DNA of 64,000 nucleotides from JACVRW01 sp035650215 (GCA_035650215.1 DASRIC010000004.1:1-64000); one strand, 5' to 3'; shown: positions 24,519 through 33,335, counted from the stretch's first letter. Notes: generated by a model not told the origin, from the sequence alone. Translations and numbers: made by a program.

Positions 24519-26477
24519 ATGGCCAACCGCCTCGCGAACGAAACCTCGCCCTACCTGCTGCAACACAAGGACAACCCCGTGGACTGGTACCCCTGGGGCG
24601 AGGAGGCGCTCAGCCGCGCGCGCGACGAGGATCGGCCGATTCTGCTCTCGATCGGTTACTCGGCCTGCCACTGGTGCCACGTGATGGAGCGCGAGTCGTT
24701 CGAGGACCCCGACACGGCGACGCTGATGAACGAGCTGTTCGTGTGCATCAAGCTCGACCGCGAGGAGCGGCCCGACCTCGACTCGATCTACATGGAGGCC
24801 TGCCAGGCCATGACCGGCGCCGGCGGCTGGCCGCTGAACGTGTTCCTCACGCCCGAGCAGGTGCCGTTCTACGCCGGCACGTACTTCCCGCCCGCGCAGC
24901 GCATGGGCATGCCGGCCTGGCGCCAGGTGCTCGAGGCGGTGGCGCACGGCTGGCAGGAGAAGAAGGACGAGATACGCGCGGGCGGTGAGCGCGTGGCCGA
25001 GCGCCTACGCGGCGGCGCGCTGCTTCGCCCTTCGTCGGAGCCCATGGACCCGGGCGCTCTCGACGAGGCCGTGAGCGCGCTCAGGACCCAGTACGACGTG
25101 GCGAACGGCGGCTTCGGCGACGCGCCGAAGTTCCCGCCCGCCTCGGCCCTCGAGTTCCTGCTGCGCCGCGGCGAGACGGATATGACCACGCACACGCTGC
25201 GGGCGATGGCCTCGGGCGGCATGTACGACCAGGTGGGCGGCGGCTTCGCGCGCTACTCGGTGGACGCCTACTGGCTCGTCCCCCACTTCGAGAAGATGCT
25301 CTACGACAACGCCCTGCTCGCGCGCGCGTACCTGCACGGCTGGCAGGTCACCGGCGAGCCGCTGTTCCGAGCGGTATGCGAGGAGACGCTCGACTGGGCG
25401 CTGGGCGAGATGCGCGGCGCCGAGGGCGGCTTCTTCTCCGCCCTCGACGCGGACTCGGAGGGCGTGGAGGGCAAGTTCTACGTCTGGAGCGTGGAGCAGC
25501 TGCGCGAGGCGCTCCAGGGCGAGCCCGACGCCGACGAGGCGATCGCCTGGTTCGGCGCCACCGACCGCGGCAACTTCGAGAGCGGCAACATCCCGGTGCG
25601 CGGCCCCGGCTCGCCGGAGCGCCTACCGCGCTGGCGCGCGCTCCTCTACGAGACGCGCGCAAAGCGTGTCTGGCCTGGCCTCGACGACAAACGGCTCACC
25701 TCCTGGAACGCGCTCATGATCTCGGCGCTCGCGGAGGCCGGCGCCGCGCTCGAGCGCGACGACTACGTGGAGGCCGCGGCCGCCGCGGCGGGCTTCCTGC
25801 TCGACGAGGTGCGCGACGCAGAGGGGCGCCTGCTGCGCTCGTGGAAGGACGGCGAGGCCAAGCTGAACGCCTACCTCGAGGACCACGCCTTCATGCTCGA
25901 GGCGCTCCTCACCCTCTACGAGGCAAGCTTCGAGCCGCGCTGGTTCGGCGAGGCGCGCGCGCTGGCCGACGCGATGATCGAGCGGTTCGCCGACGACCAG
26001 CAGGGCGGCTTCTTCGAGACCTCGGTCGACCACGAGCGGCTCGTGGCGCGGCGCAAGGACCTCGAGGACCATCCGATCCCCTCGGGCAATGCGAGCGCCG
26101 CGTACGGGCTGCTGCGGCTGGCCGCGCTCACGGGCGAGCACGCCTACGAGGAGCGCGCGGTATCCGTGCTGCGGCTGCTCCACGAGCTGGCCGCCGGGCA
26201 CCCGCAGGCGTTCGGCCACCTGCTCCAGGCGCTCGACTTCCACCTTGCGCCGGTGCGCGAGGTGGCGCTCGTCGGTCCCGACCTGCGTCCGCTCGAGCGG
26301 GTGGTGCGCTCCGCCTTCCGCCCGCACCTCGTGCTCGCCGGCGGGCCGGCCGACGGCGTGCCGCTGCTCGCTGAGCGCGAGCCGGTCGGCGGCCGGGCCG
26401 CGGCGTACGTGTGCGAGCGCTTCGCGTGCAAGGCGCCGGTCACGGACCCCGAGGAGCTCGAACGGCTGCTCTCCTAG
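24519..26477 (+). CDS. Thioredoxin-domain DUF255 protein (YyaL/SSP411 family)
   Basis: A 652-residue protein. The N-terminal thioredoxin-like DUF255 domain (about 1-165) contains the family signature LANETSPYLLQHKDNPVDWY and a C50-H-W-C53 redox pair in SACHWCHVMERESFEDP. The rest is an alpha/alpha-barrel like N-acylglucosamine 2-epimerases (PHFEKMLYDNALLARAYL, then GLDDKRLTSWNALMISALAEA). The family is conserved across bacteria and eukaryotes without an established reaction. ATG 24519 is chosen because conservation begins at MANRL. Its end overlaps the next gene by 67 bases. Confidence 0.9.
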   Translation: MANRLANETSPYLLQHKDNPVDWYPWGEEALSRARDEDRPILLSIGYSACHWCHVMERESFEDPDTATLMNELFVCIKLDREERPDLDSIYMEACQAMTGAGGWPLNVFLTPEQVPFYAGTYFPPAQRMGMPAWRQVLEAVAHGWQEKKDEIRAGGERVAERLRGGALLRPSSEPMDPGALDEAVSALRTQYDVANGGFGDAPKFPPASALEFLLRRGETDMTTHTLRAMASGGMYDQVGGGFARYSVDAYWLVPHFEKMLYDNALLARAYLHGWQVTGEPLFRAVCEETLDWALGEMRGAEGGFFSALDADSEGVEGKFYVWSVEQLREALQGEPDADEAIAWFGATDRGNFESGNIPVRGPGSPERLPRWRALLYETRAKRVWPGLDDKRLTSWNALMISALAEAGAALERDDYVEAAAAAAGFLLDEVRDAEGRLLRSWKDGEAKLNAYLEDHAFMLEALLTLYEASFEPRWFGEARALADAMIERFADDQQGGFFETSVDHERLVARRKDLEDHPIPSGNASAAYGLLRLAALTGEHAYEERAVSVLRLLHELAAGHPQAFGHLLQALDFHLAPVREVALVGPDLRPLERVVRSAFRPHLVLAGGPADGVPLLAEREPVGGRAAAYVCERFACKAPVTDPEELERLLS

Positions 26478-27283
26478 CCAGCCTCACGCTGGCGCTCGCC
26501 CCCTCGGCGGCAGCCACGCCGAGCGCCTACGACCACGCCGTGCGGATCGCCTCCTGGGGCCCGCGACCGGCGGCGAGCGCCGCCGAACAGCGCGCGCAGC
26601 GCTACGTGGCCGACAGCTTCAGGCGCGGCGGCCTCGCCGTGAGCGTGCAGCGCTTCGCCGTGCCGGGTCGCGGCCCCTCCCGCAACCTGATCGGCCACTA
26701 CGACGGTCCCGGCTCCTGCCTGCACGTGGTGATGGCGCACTCGGACACCACGCCGAACGCGCCCGGCGCCAACGACAACGCTTCGGGCCTCGGCGTGCTG
26801 GCCGCCCTGGCCGGCCGGGTCGGGCGGCGCTATCCCACGCGCTGCGACGTCTCGCTCGTGACCACCGGCGCGGAGGAGCGCATCTACACCGGCTCGCCCG
26901 ATCATCTCGGCGCGCTCGCGCTCGCGCGCCGGATCCGGGCCGGCCGGCGCGCCGACCTGCGCATCGCGCTCTCGCTCGACGAGGTGGGCCGCGACCGCCC
27001 GTTCTGGCTGCGCTCGCCCGCGCCCGCCCCGCGCGCCGCGGTCGAGGGGCGGCTGCTGCGCGCCGGGCGCGACGCCGGCGTGCCCGTCAGCTGGGTGCGC
27101 GACGAGTCGACGGGCAACTCCGACCACCGCGAGTCCGAGCTGCTCGGGCTGCCGGCGGCCAAGCTCGGCGTGGGCGCGGGCGGCGAGCCCTGCCGCCACA
27201 GCCCCTGCGACAGGCCGTCGCGGCTGGACCCCGGCTCGCTCAGGCAGGCCCGCCGGCTGGTTGAGCAAGCGCTTCGTCGCTGA
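26411..27283 (+). CDS. Secreted M28-family zinc metallopeptidase
   Basis: About 290 residues with an N-terminal hydrophobic export signal (ALLASLTLALAPSAAA). The zinc ligands of the M28 aminopeptidase fold are in place: MAHSDTTPN, GANDNASG, the catalytic TGAEER, LDEVGRD and the late NSDHRES. It should remove N-terminal residues from peptides outside the membrane. The start is uncertain (GTG 26411 or GTG 26426) because the 5' part lies within the end of the DUF255 gene. The 3' end overlaps the convergent MMPL gene by 44 bases. Confidence 0.8.
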   Translation: MRALRVQGAGHGPRGARTAALLASLTLALAPSAAATPSAYDHAVRIASWGPRPAASAAEQRAQRYVADSFRRGGLAVSVQRFAVPGRGPSRNLIGHYDGPGSCLHVVMAHSDTTPNAPGANDNASGLGVLAALAGRVGRRYPTRCDVSLVTTGAEERIYTGSPDHLGALALARRIRAGRRADLRIALSLDEVGRDRPFWLRSPAPAPRAAVEGRLLRAGRDAGVPVSWVRDESTGNSDHRESELLGLPAAKLGVGAGGEPCRHSPCDRPSRLDPGSLRQARRLVEQALRR

Positions 27284-29747
27284 CCGGCTCGGATGGCGGC
27301 GCTCCGCCGTCGGTGCGCGAGAGCTCCGAGGGCCACCAGAAGCGCGGCCCCAGCTCGAGCGCGATCGCGGGCACCAGCACGCTGCGCACGAGGAACGTGT
27401 CGAGCAGCACGCCGAAGGCGACCACGAAGCCGATCTCGGTGAGGAACACGAGCGGCAGCACCGCCAGCACCGAGAAAGTGCCGGCGAGCACGATGCCCGC
27501 GCTCGTGATCACCCCGCCCGTGACGGCGAGGGCGCGCAGTATCCCCGCTCGCGTGCCGTGCTTGAGCGTCTCCTCGCGGGCGCGCGCGACGAGGAAGATG
27601 TTGTAGTCCACGCCCAGGGCCACCAGGAACACGAAGGCGAACAGCGGCAGCGACGGGTCGGAGCCCGGGAAGCCGAAGATCACGTCGAAGAACAGGTAGC
27701 CCACCCCGAGCGCCGCCAGGAAGCTCAGGATCACCGTGCCCACCAGGATCAGCGGCGCCATCACCGCGCGCAGCAGCAGCACGAGGATTAAGAACACCAC
27801 AACGAGCACGATCGGCGGGATCACCTTGGAGTCCCACGCGGCTGCCTCGCGGACGTCGAACTCGATCGCGCTGGCGCCGCCCACGAGCGTGCCATCGGCG
27901 GCGCCCGACGCCGCGTCCCGGATCGGTTCGATGAGGTCGAACGCCTCGGTCGAGTACGGCTGCGGCTCGAGGATCGCCTGGACCAGCACGCCCTGCTCGC
28001 CCTCGGCCACCGGGCCGGACACGGCCTCCACGCCGTCCACGCCCTCCACGGCATCGGTCACGGCCGCCACCTGGGAGGCTTCGGGCACGATCACGTCCGT
28101 GGGCACGCTCTCGCCGGCGGGGAAGCTCTCGCTGATCAGGTCCTGGCCCTGCACCGACTCGACCTCGGTCGTGTAGCTGTCGTTCGTGGTGAGGTCGGTG
28201 GAGAAGAACGCGAGCCCGGCGCAGAACACGAGCAGGACCGCGATGGTGCTCACCATCACGCGCCGCGGCCGCTGCGCCACGCGATCGCCCACGCGCTTCC
28301 AGAAGCCGTGGGTCTCGTCGGCCAGGTGCTCGTGCTTGTGCCGGCGCATCTCGTAGGGCTTGAAGATCGCGCGGTCGAGCGGCCCGACGATGAGCGACGG
28401 GATCCGCTTTCCCGTGGCGCCGCGCAGCAGCGCGTTGAGGATCACCAGCGGGAGCAGGATCGCGACCACGAGCGCGGCGCCGATCACCCTGAGCAGGGCG
28501 CCGACGCTGCCGCCGTCGACGATCCGGGCGCGGGCGCGCTCGGAGGCGTCGGCGTCGACCGGCGCGGTCTCGGCGGTGTGCGGCACGAACGGCCAGAAGG
28601 CGCGCCGGCCGAATATCGCGAGCAGCGCCGGCAGCAGGGTGAGCATCGACAGGGCCGCGCAGGCCACGCCCATGGCGCCGATCGGCCCCATGCCCGAGGT
28701 ACCGTTGACCTTGGCGATCGTGAGGCAGAAGAGCGCGACGATCACGGTCGCGGCCGACGCGAAGACCGCCGGCCCGGCGGAGGCCATTGCGGACCGCATC
28801 GCTTCATGACGGTCCGCCGTGTGGTGGAGCTCCTCCCGGTATCTGGCCACGATCAGGAGGGCGTAGTCGGTGCCGGCACCCAGCACGAGGATCGACATGA
28901 TCGAGCTCGACTGCCCGTTCAGGGTCACCCCGAGCTCGGACAGCCCCACCCCGATCGAGCGGGCCAGGATCTCGGCGAACATCACCGCCGCCAGTGGGAT
29001 GAACAGGAAGATCGGCGAGCGGTAGATGAGGATCAGGAGGACGATCACGAGCGTCACCGCCGCCAGCAGCAGCGTGCCGTTGATCCCCTCGAAGACCTCG
29101 ATGGCGTCCGCCCCGTAGCCGGCGCCGCCGGTGATCTTCACCTCGAGGCCGCCGCCCGGGTCGGAGACGGTGTCGCGCCAGAACTGGACCGGGTCGAGCA
29201 CCGTCTCGCTCTCGCCGTCGCCCTTGATGTAGGCCGTGACGATCGCGGCCTTGCCGTCCTCCGAGCAGATCGGCCCGACGAACGGGGCATAGTCGCTCGG
29301 CTGACCCTCGATCGGCGTGGTCGGCCCGGCGCAGCCCTCGGGAAGGCCGGCCTGCGGCGGCGGCGCGCCCGAGGCCTCGTTCCCGCCAGACGCCGCCGTT
29401 GCGCCGTCCGCTATCACGCCCGGGAAGCGCTCCTCGGTGAGCCGCCCGACGTCCTCCACGATCTTCGCCCGGTCGGCGTCGGTGAGCCCCGAGGCGCGCC
29501 GGTAGACGATCGCCGCCGGCGCCAGCTCGCCGCCCTGCAGGTCCTCCGAGGCGATCAGCGCCTTGGTCGACTCCGCGTCGCCGGGCAGGAAGGAGGTCGA
29601 TTCGTTCTCCTCGGCGTCGGTGAACTTCGCCGGCAGGTTGAGCGGGCCGGCGGCGATGAAGATCCCGACGAACCAGATCGTGAACACCACCCACTTCGCG
29701 CGGGATCCGGTGGCGATCGTGAAGACGGAACGGCCTTGGGGGGTCAT
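27240..29747 (-). CDS. MMPL/RND-family membrane transporter
   Basis: An 835-residue integral membrane protein with the RND arrangement: one N-terminal helix, a large periplasmic-side loop (about 45-205), five or six helices (about 210-390), a second extracellular loop (about 520-650) and five or six more helices ending near 815. GTDYALLIVARYREEL and GVDYNIFLVARAREE are the paired MMPL signature motifs carrying the proton-relay aspartate-tyrosine. It exports lipids or drugs. A divergent MarR gene and a shared palindrome point to regulation by MarR. Confidence 0.9.
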   Translation of the reverse strand: MTPQGRSVFTIATGSRAKWVVFTIWFVGIFIAAGPLNLPAKFTDAEENESTSFLPGDAESTKALIASEDLQGGELAPAAIVYRRASGLTDADRAKIVEDVGRLTEERFPGVIADGATAASGGNEASGAPPPQAGLPEGCAGPTTPIEGQPSDYAPFVGPICSEDGKAAIVTAYIKGDGESETVLDPVQFWRDTVSDPGGGLEVKITGGAGYGADAIEVFEGINGTLLLAAVTLVIVLLILIYRSPIFLFIPLAAVMFAEILARSIGVGLSELGVTLNGQSSSIMSILVLGAGTDYALLIVARYREELHHTADRHEAMRSAMASAGPAVFASAATVIVALFCLTIAKVNGTSGMGPIGAMGVACAALSMLTLLPALLAIFGRRAFWPFVPHTAETAPVDADASERARARIVDGGSVGALLRVIGAALVVAILLPLVILNALLRGATGKRIPSLIVGPLDRAIFKPYEMRRHKHEHLADETHGFWKRVGDRVAQRPRRVMVSTIAVLLVFCAGLAFFSTDLTTNDSYTTEVESVQGQDLISESFPAGESVPTDVIVPEASQVAAVTDAVEGVDGVEAVSGPVAEGEQGVLVQAILEPQPYSTEAFDLIEPIRDAASGAADGTLVGGASAIEFDVREAAAWDSKVIPPIVLVVVFLILVLLLRAVMAPLILVGTVILSFLAALGVGYLFFDVIFGFPGSDPSLPLFAFVFLVALGVDYNIFLVARAREETLKHGTRAGILRALAVTGGVITSAGIVLAGTFSVLAVLPLVFLTEIGFVVAFGVLLDTFLVRSVLVPAIALELGPRFWWPSELSRTDGGAPPSEPVSDEALAQPAGGPA

Positions 29748-29772
29748 GGCCGCGTACGTCTATCGAGCAATG

Positions 29773-29787
29773 TCTTGATTGTCAAGA
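29773..29787. promoter_or_regulatory. Likely MarR operator
   Basis: TCTTGA-TTG-TCAAGA is a perfect inverted repeat in the 60-base gap between the divergent MMPL (29747) and MarR (29808) starts. A second half-site, AGATCAAG, follows at about 29801. MarR proteins usually bind such short dyads over their own promoter, so this would repress both genes. Confidence 0.65.
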
Positions 29788-29807
29788 TTCTTCGTGGTTA
29801 AGATCAA

Positions 29808-30290
29808 GTGACCGTGGCCACTCCCTCCGAGCTCCTCACGGCGCTGCGTCGCTTCGGGTTGGAGAACGACCGGCTCGACGCCGCGGTGGCCCGGCGCCTC
29901 GGCGCGCCGCCGGTCGAGTTCAAGGCCATGGACCACCTGCACGAGGCGGGTGAGCTCACCCCGGGCCAGCTCGGCGAGCGGCTCTGCCTCAGCTCGGGTG
30001 CCGTCACGGCGCTCGTCGACCGGCTCGAGCGGCTCGGCTGGGCCAGGCGCGAGCCGCACCCCCACGACCGCCGCTCGGTGATCGTCCGGCGCGCGCTGCC
30101 CGACGAGGAGAGCGAGGCCGTGGGGATCTACATGGAGCTGGCGGGCCGGCTCGAGCGGCTCGCGGCCGAGATGAGCTCCGCCGAGCGCGCCGCCGCGATC
30201 CGCTTCCTCGACGAGGCGAGCCGGGAGGCCTCGGAGCGCGCCGACACCCTCAGAGCACGGCCAGGTAGCGCTGAAGCTCCCACTCCGTGA
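29808..30290 (+). CDS. MarR family transcriptional regulator
   Basis: A 160-residue winged-helix dimer from GTG 29808. The helix-turn-helix is LTPGQLGERLCLSSGAVTALVDRLERLG (about 45-75), followed by the wing WARREPHPHDRRSVIV, with the DxR motif typical of the family. The C-terminal helices form the dimer interface. It lies divergent to the MMPL transporter with an inverted repeat between, the usual MarR-efflux arrangement. The ligand is not known. Its 3' end overlaps glutamine synthetase by 41 bases on the opposite strand. Confidence 0.88.
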   Translation: MTVATPSELLTALRRFGLENDRLDAAVARRLGAPPVEFKAMDHLHEAGELTPGQLGERLCLSSGAVTALVDRLERLGWARREPHPHDRRSVIVRRALPDEESEAVGIYMELAGRLERLAAEMSSAERAAAIRFLDEASREASERADTLRARPGSAEAPTP

Positions 30291-31599
30291 CCTGCACCCG
30301 GTAGTCCTCCCACTCCTGCCGCTTGATCTCGATGTAGCGGTTGAAGATGTGCTCGCCGAAGGTGCGCAGCACCAGCTCGGACTCGGCCGTGATCTCGATC
30401 GCCTCGCCGAGCGTCTCCGGCAGCTGCTCGATCCCGAGTCGCCGCCGCTCCTCGGGGCTGATGTGGTACAGGTTCTTCTCCATCGGCTCGGGTAGCTCGT
30501 AGCCCTTCTCGATCCCCTCGAGGCCGGCGGCCAGCAGGATCGCGAACGTGAGGTAGGGGTTGCAGGCGGGATCGGGGCAGCGCAGCTCCATCCGCGTGGC
30601 CTTCTCCTGACCCGGGTGATAGAGCGGCACGCGCACCAGCGCAGAGCGGTTGCGCCGCGACCAGGCGCAGTAGACGGGCGCCTCGAAGCCGGGCACGAGC
30701 CGCTTGTAGGAGTTCACCCACTGGGCGAACACCGAGGTGATCTCGCGCGCATGCTTGAGCTGGCCGGCGATGAACGCCTTGCCGGTGTCGGAGAGGTAGT
30801 ACTGGTCGTCCACGTCGTAGAAGGCGTTGCTCTGGCCGCGGAACAGCGACTGGTGCGTGTGCATGCCCGAGCCGTTCTCGCCGAACAGCGGCTTGGGCAT
30901 GAACGTCGCGTGCCAGCCGTACTTCATGGCGTACTCCTTGACCGTGATGCGGTACGTCATGCAGTCGTCCGCCATCTTGAGCGCGTCGGCGTAGCGCATG
31001 TCGATCTCGTGCTGGCTCGGGCCGACCTCGTGGTGGGTGTACTCCACGTGGATGCCGAGCTGCTCGAGCGCGAGCACCGTCTCGCGCCGCACGTCCGAGC
31101 CGGCGTCGAGCGTGGTGAGGTCGAAGTAGCCGCCCTCGTCGAGGACCTCCGGCACGCCGTTCTCCGGCTTCGCGTTGCGGAAATAGAAGAACTCGAGCTC
31201 CGGGCCCACGTAGAAGTTCGTGAAGCCCATCTCCTCGGCGCGCTCGAGCGCGCGGCGCAGCACGTGCCGCGGGTCGCCCTCATACGGCTCGCGGCTCGGC
31301 GTGACCACGTCGCAGAACATCCGGCAGACGCCCTTGTCGTCGGGCCGCCACGGAAGCGCCGCGAACGTTCTTGGGTCGGGCATCGCGATCATGTCCGACT
31401 CCTCGATCGCATTGAAGCCGGTGATCGACGAGCCGTCGAAGCCCATGCCGCCCTCGAAGGCGTCGTCGAGCTCCTGGGCGTTGATCGAGAAGCTCTTCAG
31501 CTGCCCGAGGATGTCGGTGAACCAGAGGCGCACGAAGCGGATGTCGCGGTCCTCGACGAACGCCTTGATGTCATCGGCGGTCTGCGGCTGGTCGGGCAT
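30250..31599 (-). CDS. glnA: Glutamine synthetase, type I
   Basis: A 449-residue enzyme making glutamine from glutamate, ammonia and ATP. The N-terminal beta-grasp contains MGFDGSSITGF. The catalytic domain has YVGPELEFF and the metal ligands around HHEVGPSQHEID. The ATP site is KPLFGENGSGMHTHQSL, followed by the glutamate-flap and RNRSALVRVP. The short length and lack of the beta-type insertion suggest the alpha subgroup, although a KNLY sequence is present near 385. It is one of possibly several GlnA copies, so it may be the primary enzyme or a paralogue. Confidence 0.95.
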   Translation of the reverse strand: MPDQPQTADDIKAFVEDRDIRFVRLWFTDILGQLKSFSINAQELDDAFEGGMGFDGSSITGFNAIEESDMIAMPDPRTFAALPWRPDDKGVCRMFCDVVTPSREPYEGDPRHVLRRALERAEEMGFTNFYVGPELEFFYFRNAKPENGVPEVLDEGGYFDLTTLDAGSDVRRETVLALEQLGIHVEYTHHEVGPSQHEIDMRYADALKMADDCMTYRITVKEYAMKYGWHATFMPKPLFGENGSGMHTHQSLFRGQSNAFYDVDDQYYLSDTGKAFIAGQLKHAREITSVFAQWVNSYKRLVPGFEAPVYCAWSRRNRSALVRVPLYHPGQEKATRMELRCPDPACNPYLTFAILLAAGLEGIEKGYELPEPMEKNLYHISPEERRRLGIEQLPETLGEAIEITAESELVLRTFGEHIFNRYIEIKRQEWEDYRVQVTEWELQRYLAVL

Positions 31600-31690
31600 C
31601 GCGCTCTCCCCTGGATCGGTCGTTCGGCGGCGGTAAGCCGGACAGGCTAGCCGCGTGAGGCGCCCGGTGCGTGCCCGGCGCGCGGGCGTG

Positions 31691-32047
31691 TCAGAGCCAG
31701 GTGCGCGCCCAGAGCTTGAGCGCCCGAACCGCCGGCTCGAGCGCCTCGCCCTTGGTGGTGAGCGCGTACTCGACCTTGACCGGCATGTCGTCGATCACGC
31801 GGCGCTCGACGATCCCTTCGGACTCGAGCTCCTTCATGCGCTCGGACAGGAGCCGGTCGGAGAGGTCGGGCACCAGACGCTTGACCTCCGAGAAGCGAAC
31901 CGGCCCTTCGAGGAGCACGAACACGATCGCGCCGGTCCACCGCTTGCCCACCAACTCGACGGCCTGGTGGTATTGGCTGCAGCAGGTCTCCCGACCCACG
32001 ACGGTGGCCTGCTCCGAGGCCATGGTGTACATCGTAGTCCTCGTCAC
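31691..32047 (-). CDS. HxlR family transcriptional regulator
   Basis: A 118-residue MarR-like winged helix with the HxlR core: CCSQYHQAVELVGKRWTGAI, then RFSEVKRLVPDLSDRLLSER as the recognition helix and IVERRVIDDMPVKVEYALT as the wing. Two adjacent cysteines (C22, C23) sit at the position used by redox-sensing relatives. It follows the CMD-family gene by 14 bases on the same strand, so both belong to one operon, and a perfect dyad upstream of that operon is the likely binding site. Confidence 0.88.
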   Translation of the reverse strand: MTRTTMYTMASEQATVVGRETCCSQYHQAVELVGKRWTGAIVFVLLEGPVRFSEVKRLVPDLSDRLLSERMKELESEGIVERRVIDDMPVKVEYALTTKGEALEPAVRALKLWARTWL

Positions 32048-32061
32048 GGCCGGCCCTCCGC

Positions 32062-32625
32062 TCAGGCGGCCTGGAGCAGCCGAGCGTCCTCGGTCGAGCC
32101 GTCGCGCGGCACCTCGCCCGCGCTCGTGACCAGGTTGCCGAAGGTGGCGAGCGCCACGTGGGCGATCGTTTCGAGCAGCTGCTCGTCGGACCAGCCGGCC
32201 TCGAGCGCCTCCTCGTGCAGATGTCGCTTGGGCGAGCCGCCGCTCTCCACCAGCGCCTTGACGTAGCGCAGCAGCATCGACTCGCGCTCGTCACGGGAGT
32301 CGAACTCGCGCGCCAGCGCAATCTCGTCCAGGCCCAGCCCGGCGTCGCGCGCCGTGCGCTGGAGGGTGCAGAGCGCGTACTCGCTGCCCTGCTGCTCGGC
32401 GATGGCGAGAGCGATGCGCTGCTGGGTGGCGTACGGCAGCGCGCCGTGACGCAGCTCTGAGCGGAAGCGCGCGTAGGCGCGCAGAACGGCGGGCGAACCG
32501 GCGAGCACCCCGATGAAGTTGGGCAGCTGCCCGCCTGCGGCGAGCGCCCCCTTCAAGATGGGCACGCTGCGCTCCGGTGCCGTTAGCTCGTCGTGGACCT
32601 TGAACCGGCTCTCCTTGGTCTTCAT
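32062..32625 (-). CDS. Carboxymuconolactone decarboxylase-like protein lacking the AhpD thiols
   Basis: A 187-residue helical protein of the CMD/AhpD family (GALAAGGQLPNFIGVLAGSP and QQRIALAIAEQQGSEYALCTLQ). In active AhpD-like proteins the corresponding stretch is CEYCxxxH. Here it reads S81-E-Y-A84 with leucine at 88, so both catalytic cysteines and the histidine are absent, with only a shifted C86. It is still paired with an HxlR regulator, as redox-active members are. So it is probably a non-canonical or inactive relative. The start ATG is at 32625. Confidence 0.8.
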   Translation of the reverse strand: MKTKESRFKVHDELTAPERSVPILKGALAAGGQLPNFIGVLAGSPAVLRAYARFRSELRHGALPYATQQRIALAIAEQQGSEYALCTLQRTARDAGLGLDEIALAREFDSRDERESMLLRYVKALVESGGSPKRHLHEEALEAGWSDEQLLETIAHVALATFGNLVTSAGEVPRDGSTEDARLLQAA

Positions 32626-32646
32626 GCGTTTCTCTCTCCGCGTGCG

Positions 32647-32663
32647 ACTTACCTGCGGTAAGT
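32647..32663. promoter_or_regulatory. HxlR-type operator
   Basis: ACTTACC-TGC-GGTAAGT is a perfect 7-bp dyad 22 bases before the CMD start. ACTTAC/GTAAGT dyads are known binding sites for HxlR-family repressors, so autoregulation by the downstream regulator is likely. Confidence 0.7.
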
Positions 32664-32740
32664 GTAGAGAGGAAAAGGCATGAGATCCACTCCAATGAAC
32701 TGAGGACCAGGGTCTTGGCGCGTGCGCGTTTGGAGGGGGG

Positions 32741-33184
32741 CTAGGCGTGCGCGGTGCCGGCGGCTACGGCCACCAGGAACAGGCCCAGCAGGAACGCCCA
32801 GAGGGCGAGCGTGTCGGGCTGGGCGATGCGCGGCGTGACCGCCGAGCGACGCCGTCGCGCCGGCGTGGGCTGGCCGGTGATCGTGATCGTTCGGCGCTCG
32901 GCGGGAGCCAAGGCCTGCTCGAAGCGCTGCTCGCCCTCGTGCGTGGAATCCTCGGTCGGCGGCCCGGCCTGGGCGTCCTCGCCCTCGCCGGCGCGGTCGC
33001 GGCGCTCGCGCGCGAGCCGGAGCTCCTCGACGGTCGCGCCCTCGCCCGTGGCGTCCTCGCGATCGAACCGGCCGGGGCGGCGCTCGGCCGCCTCGATCTT
33101 GCGCTCCCACTGCAGGAGGACCGCCTCGCGGCTCATGTCCCCGTGGTCGTCCTCCCGCAAGACGCGGGCAGCGCTACCTGGCAT
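32741..33184 (-). CDS. Unknown tail-anchored membrane protein under c-di-AMP riboswitch control
   Basis: A 147-residue protein from ATG 33184, preceded by GAGAGAGAG. Residues 1-115 are strongly charged, rich in glutamate, arginine and aspartate with likely coiled-coil character (LLQWERKIEAAERRPGRF). The C-terminus has one membrane helix (TLALWAFLLGLFLVAVAAG, about 126-144), so it is probably tail-anchored with a cytoplasmic head. ATG 33136 is an alternative start. No known family is recognised. The riboswitch immediately upstream suggests a part in osmotic or cell-wall homeostasis, which is inference. Confidence 0.7.
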   Translation of the reverse strand: MPGSAARVLREDDHGDMSREAVLLQWERKIEAAERRPGRFDREDATGEGATVEELRLARERRDRAGEGEDAQAGPPTEDSTHEGEQRFEQALAPAERRTITITGQPTPARRRRSAVTPRIAQPDTLALWAFLLGLFLVAVAAGTAHA

Positions 33185-33194
33185 CGGCTCTCTC

Positions 33195-33335
33195 TCTGTT
33201 CGCCTGCGGGGTTAGCTGACGGGCTCGCGCTGAAAGAGTTGCGCTACGCGGTCTCCCGCGATTCGCCCCCGGCCGACGTGCGGCCACCTGGTTCCCCCAC
33301 GCCCCTCGAGCTGGCGGGGCCTCGGCTTGGATGGA
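33195..33335 (-). ncRNA. c-di-AMP riboswitch (ydaO/yuaA type), second copy
   Basis: On the minus strand the element runs from CCAAGCCGAGGCCCCGCC through GTGGGGGAACC to CCCGTCAGCTAACCCCGCAG, then GCG before GAGAGAGAG and the ATG at 33184. The last block is the same core as in the first copy with one change. The two copies also share the preceding CTCTTTCAGCGCGAG. The middle helices differ, so these are separate functional elements, not a recent duplication of the whole locus. Confidence 0.85.
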
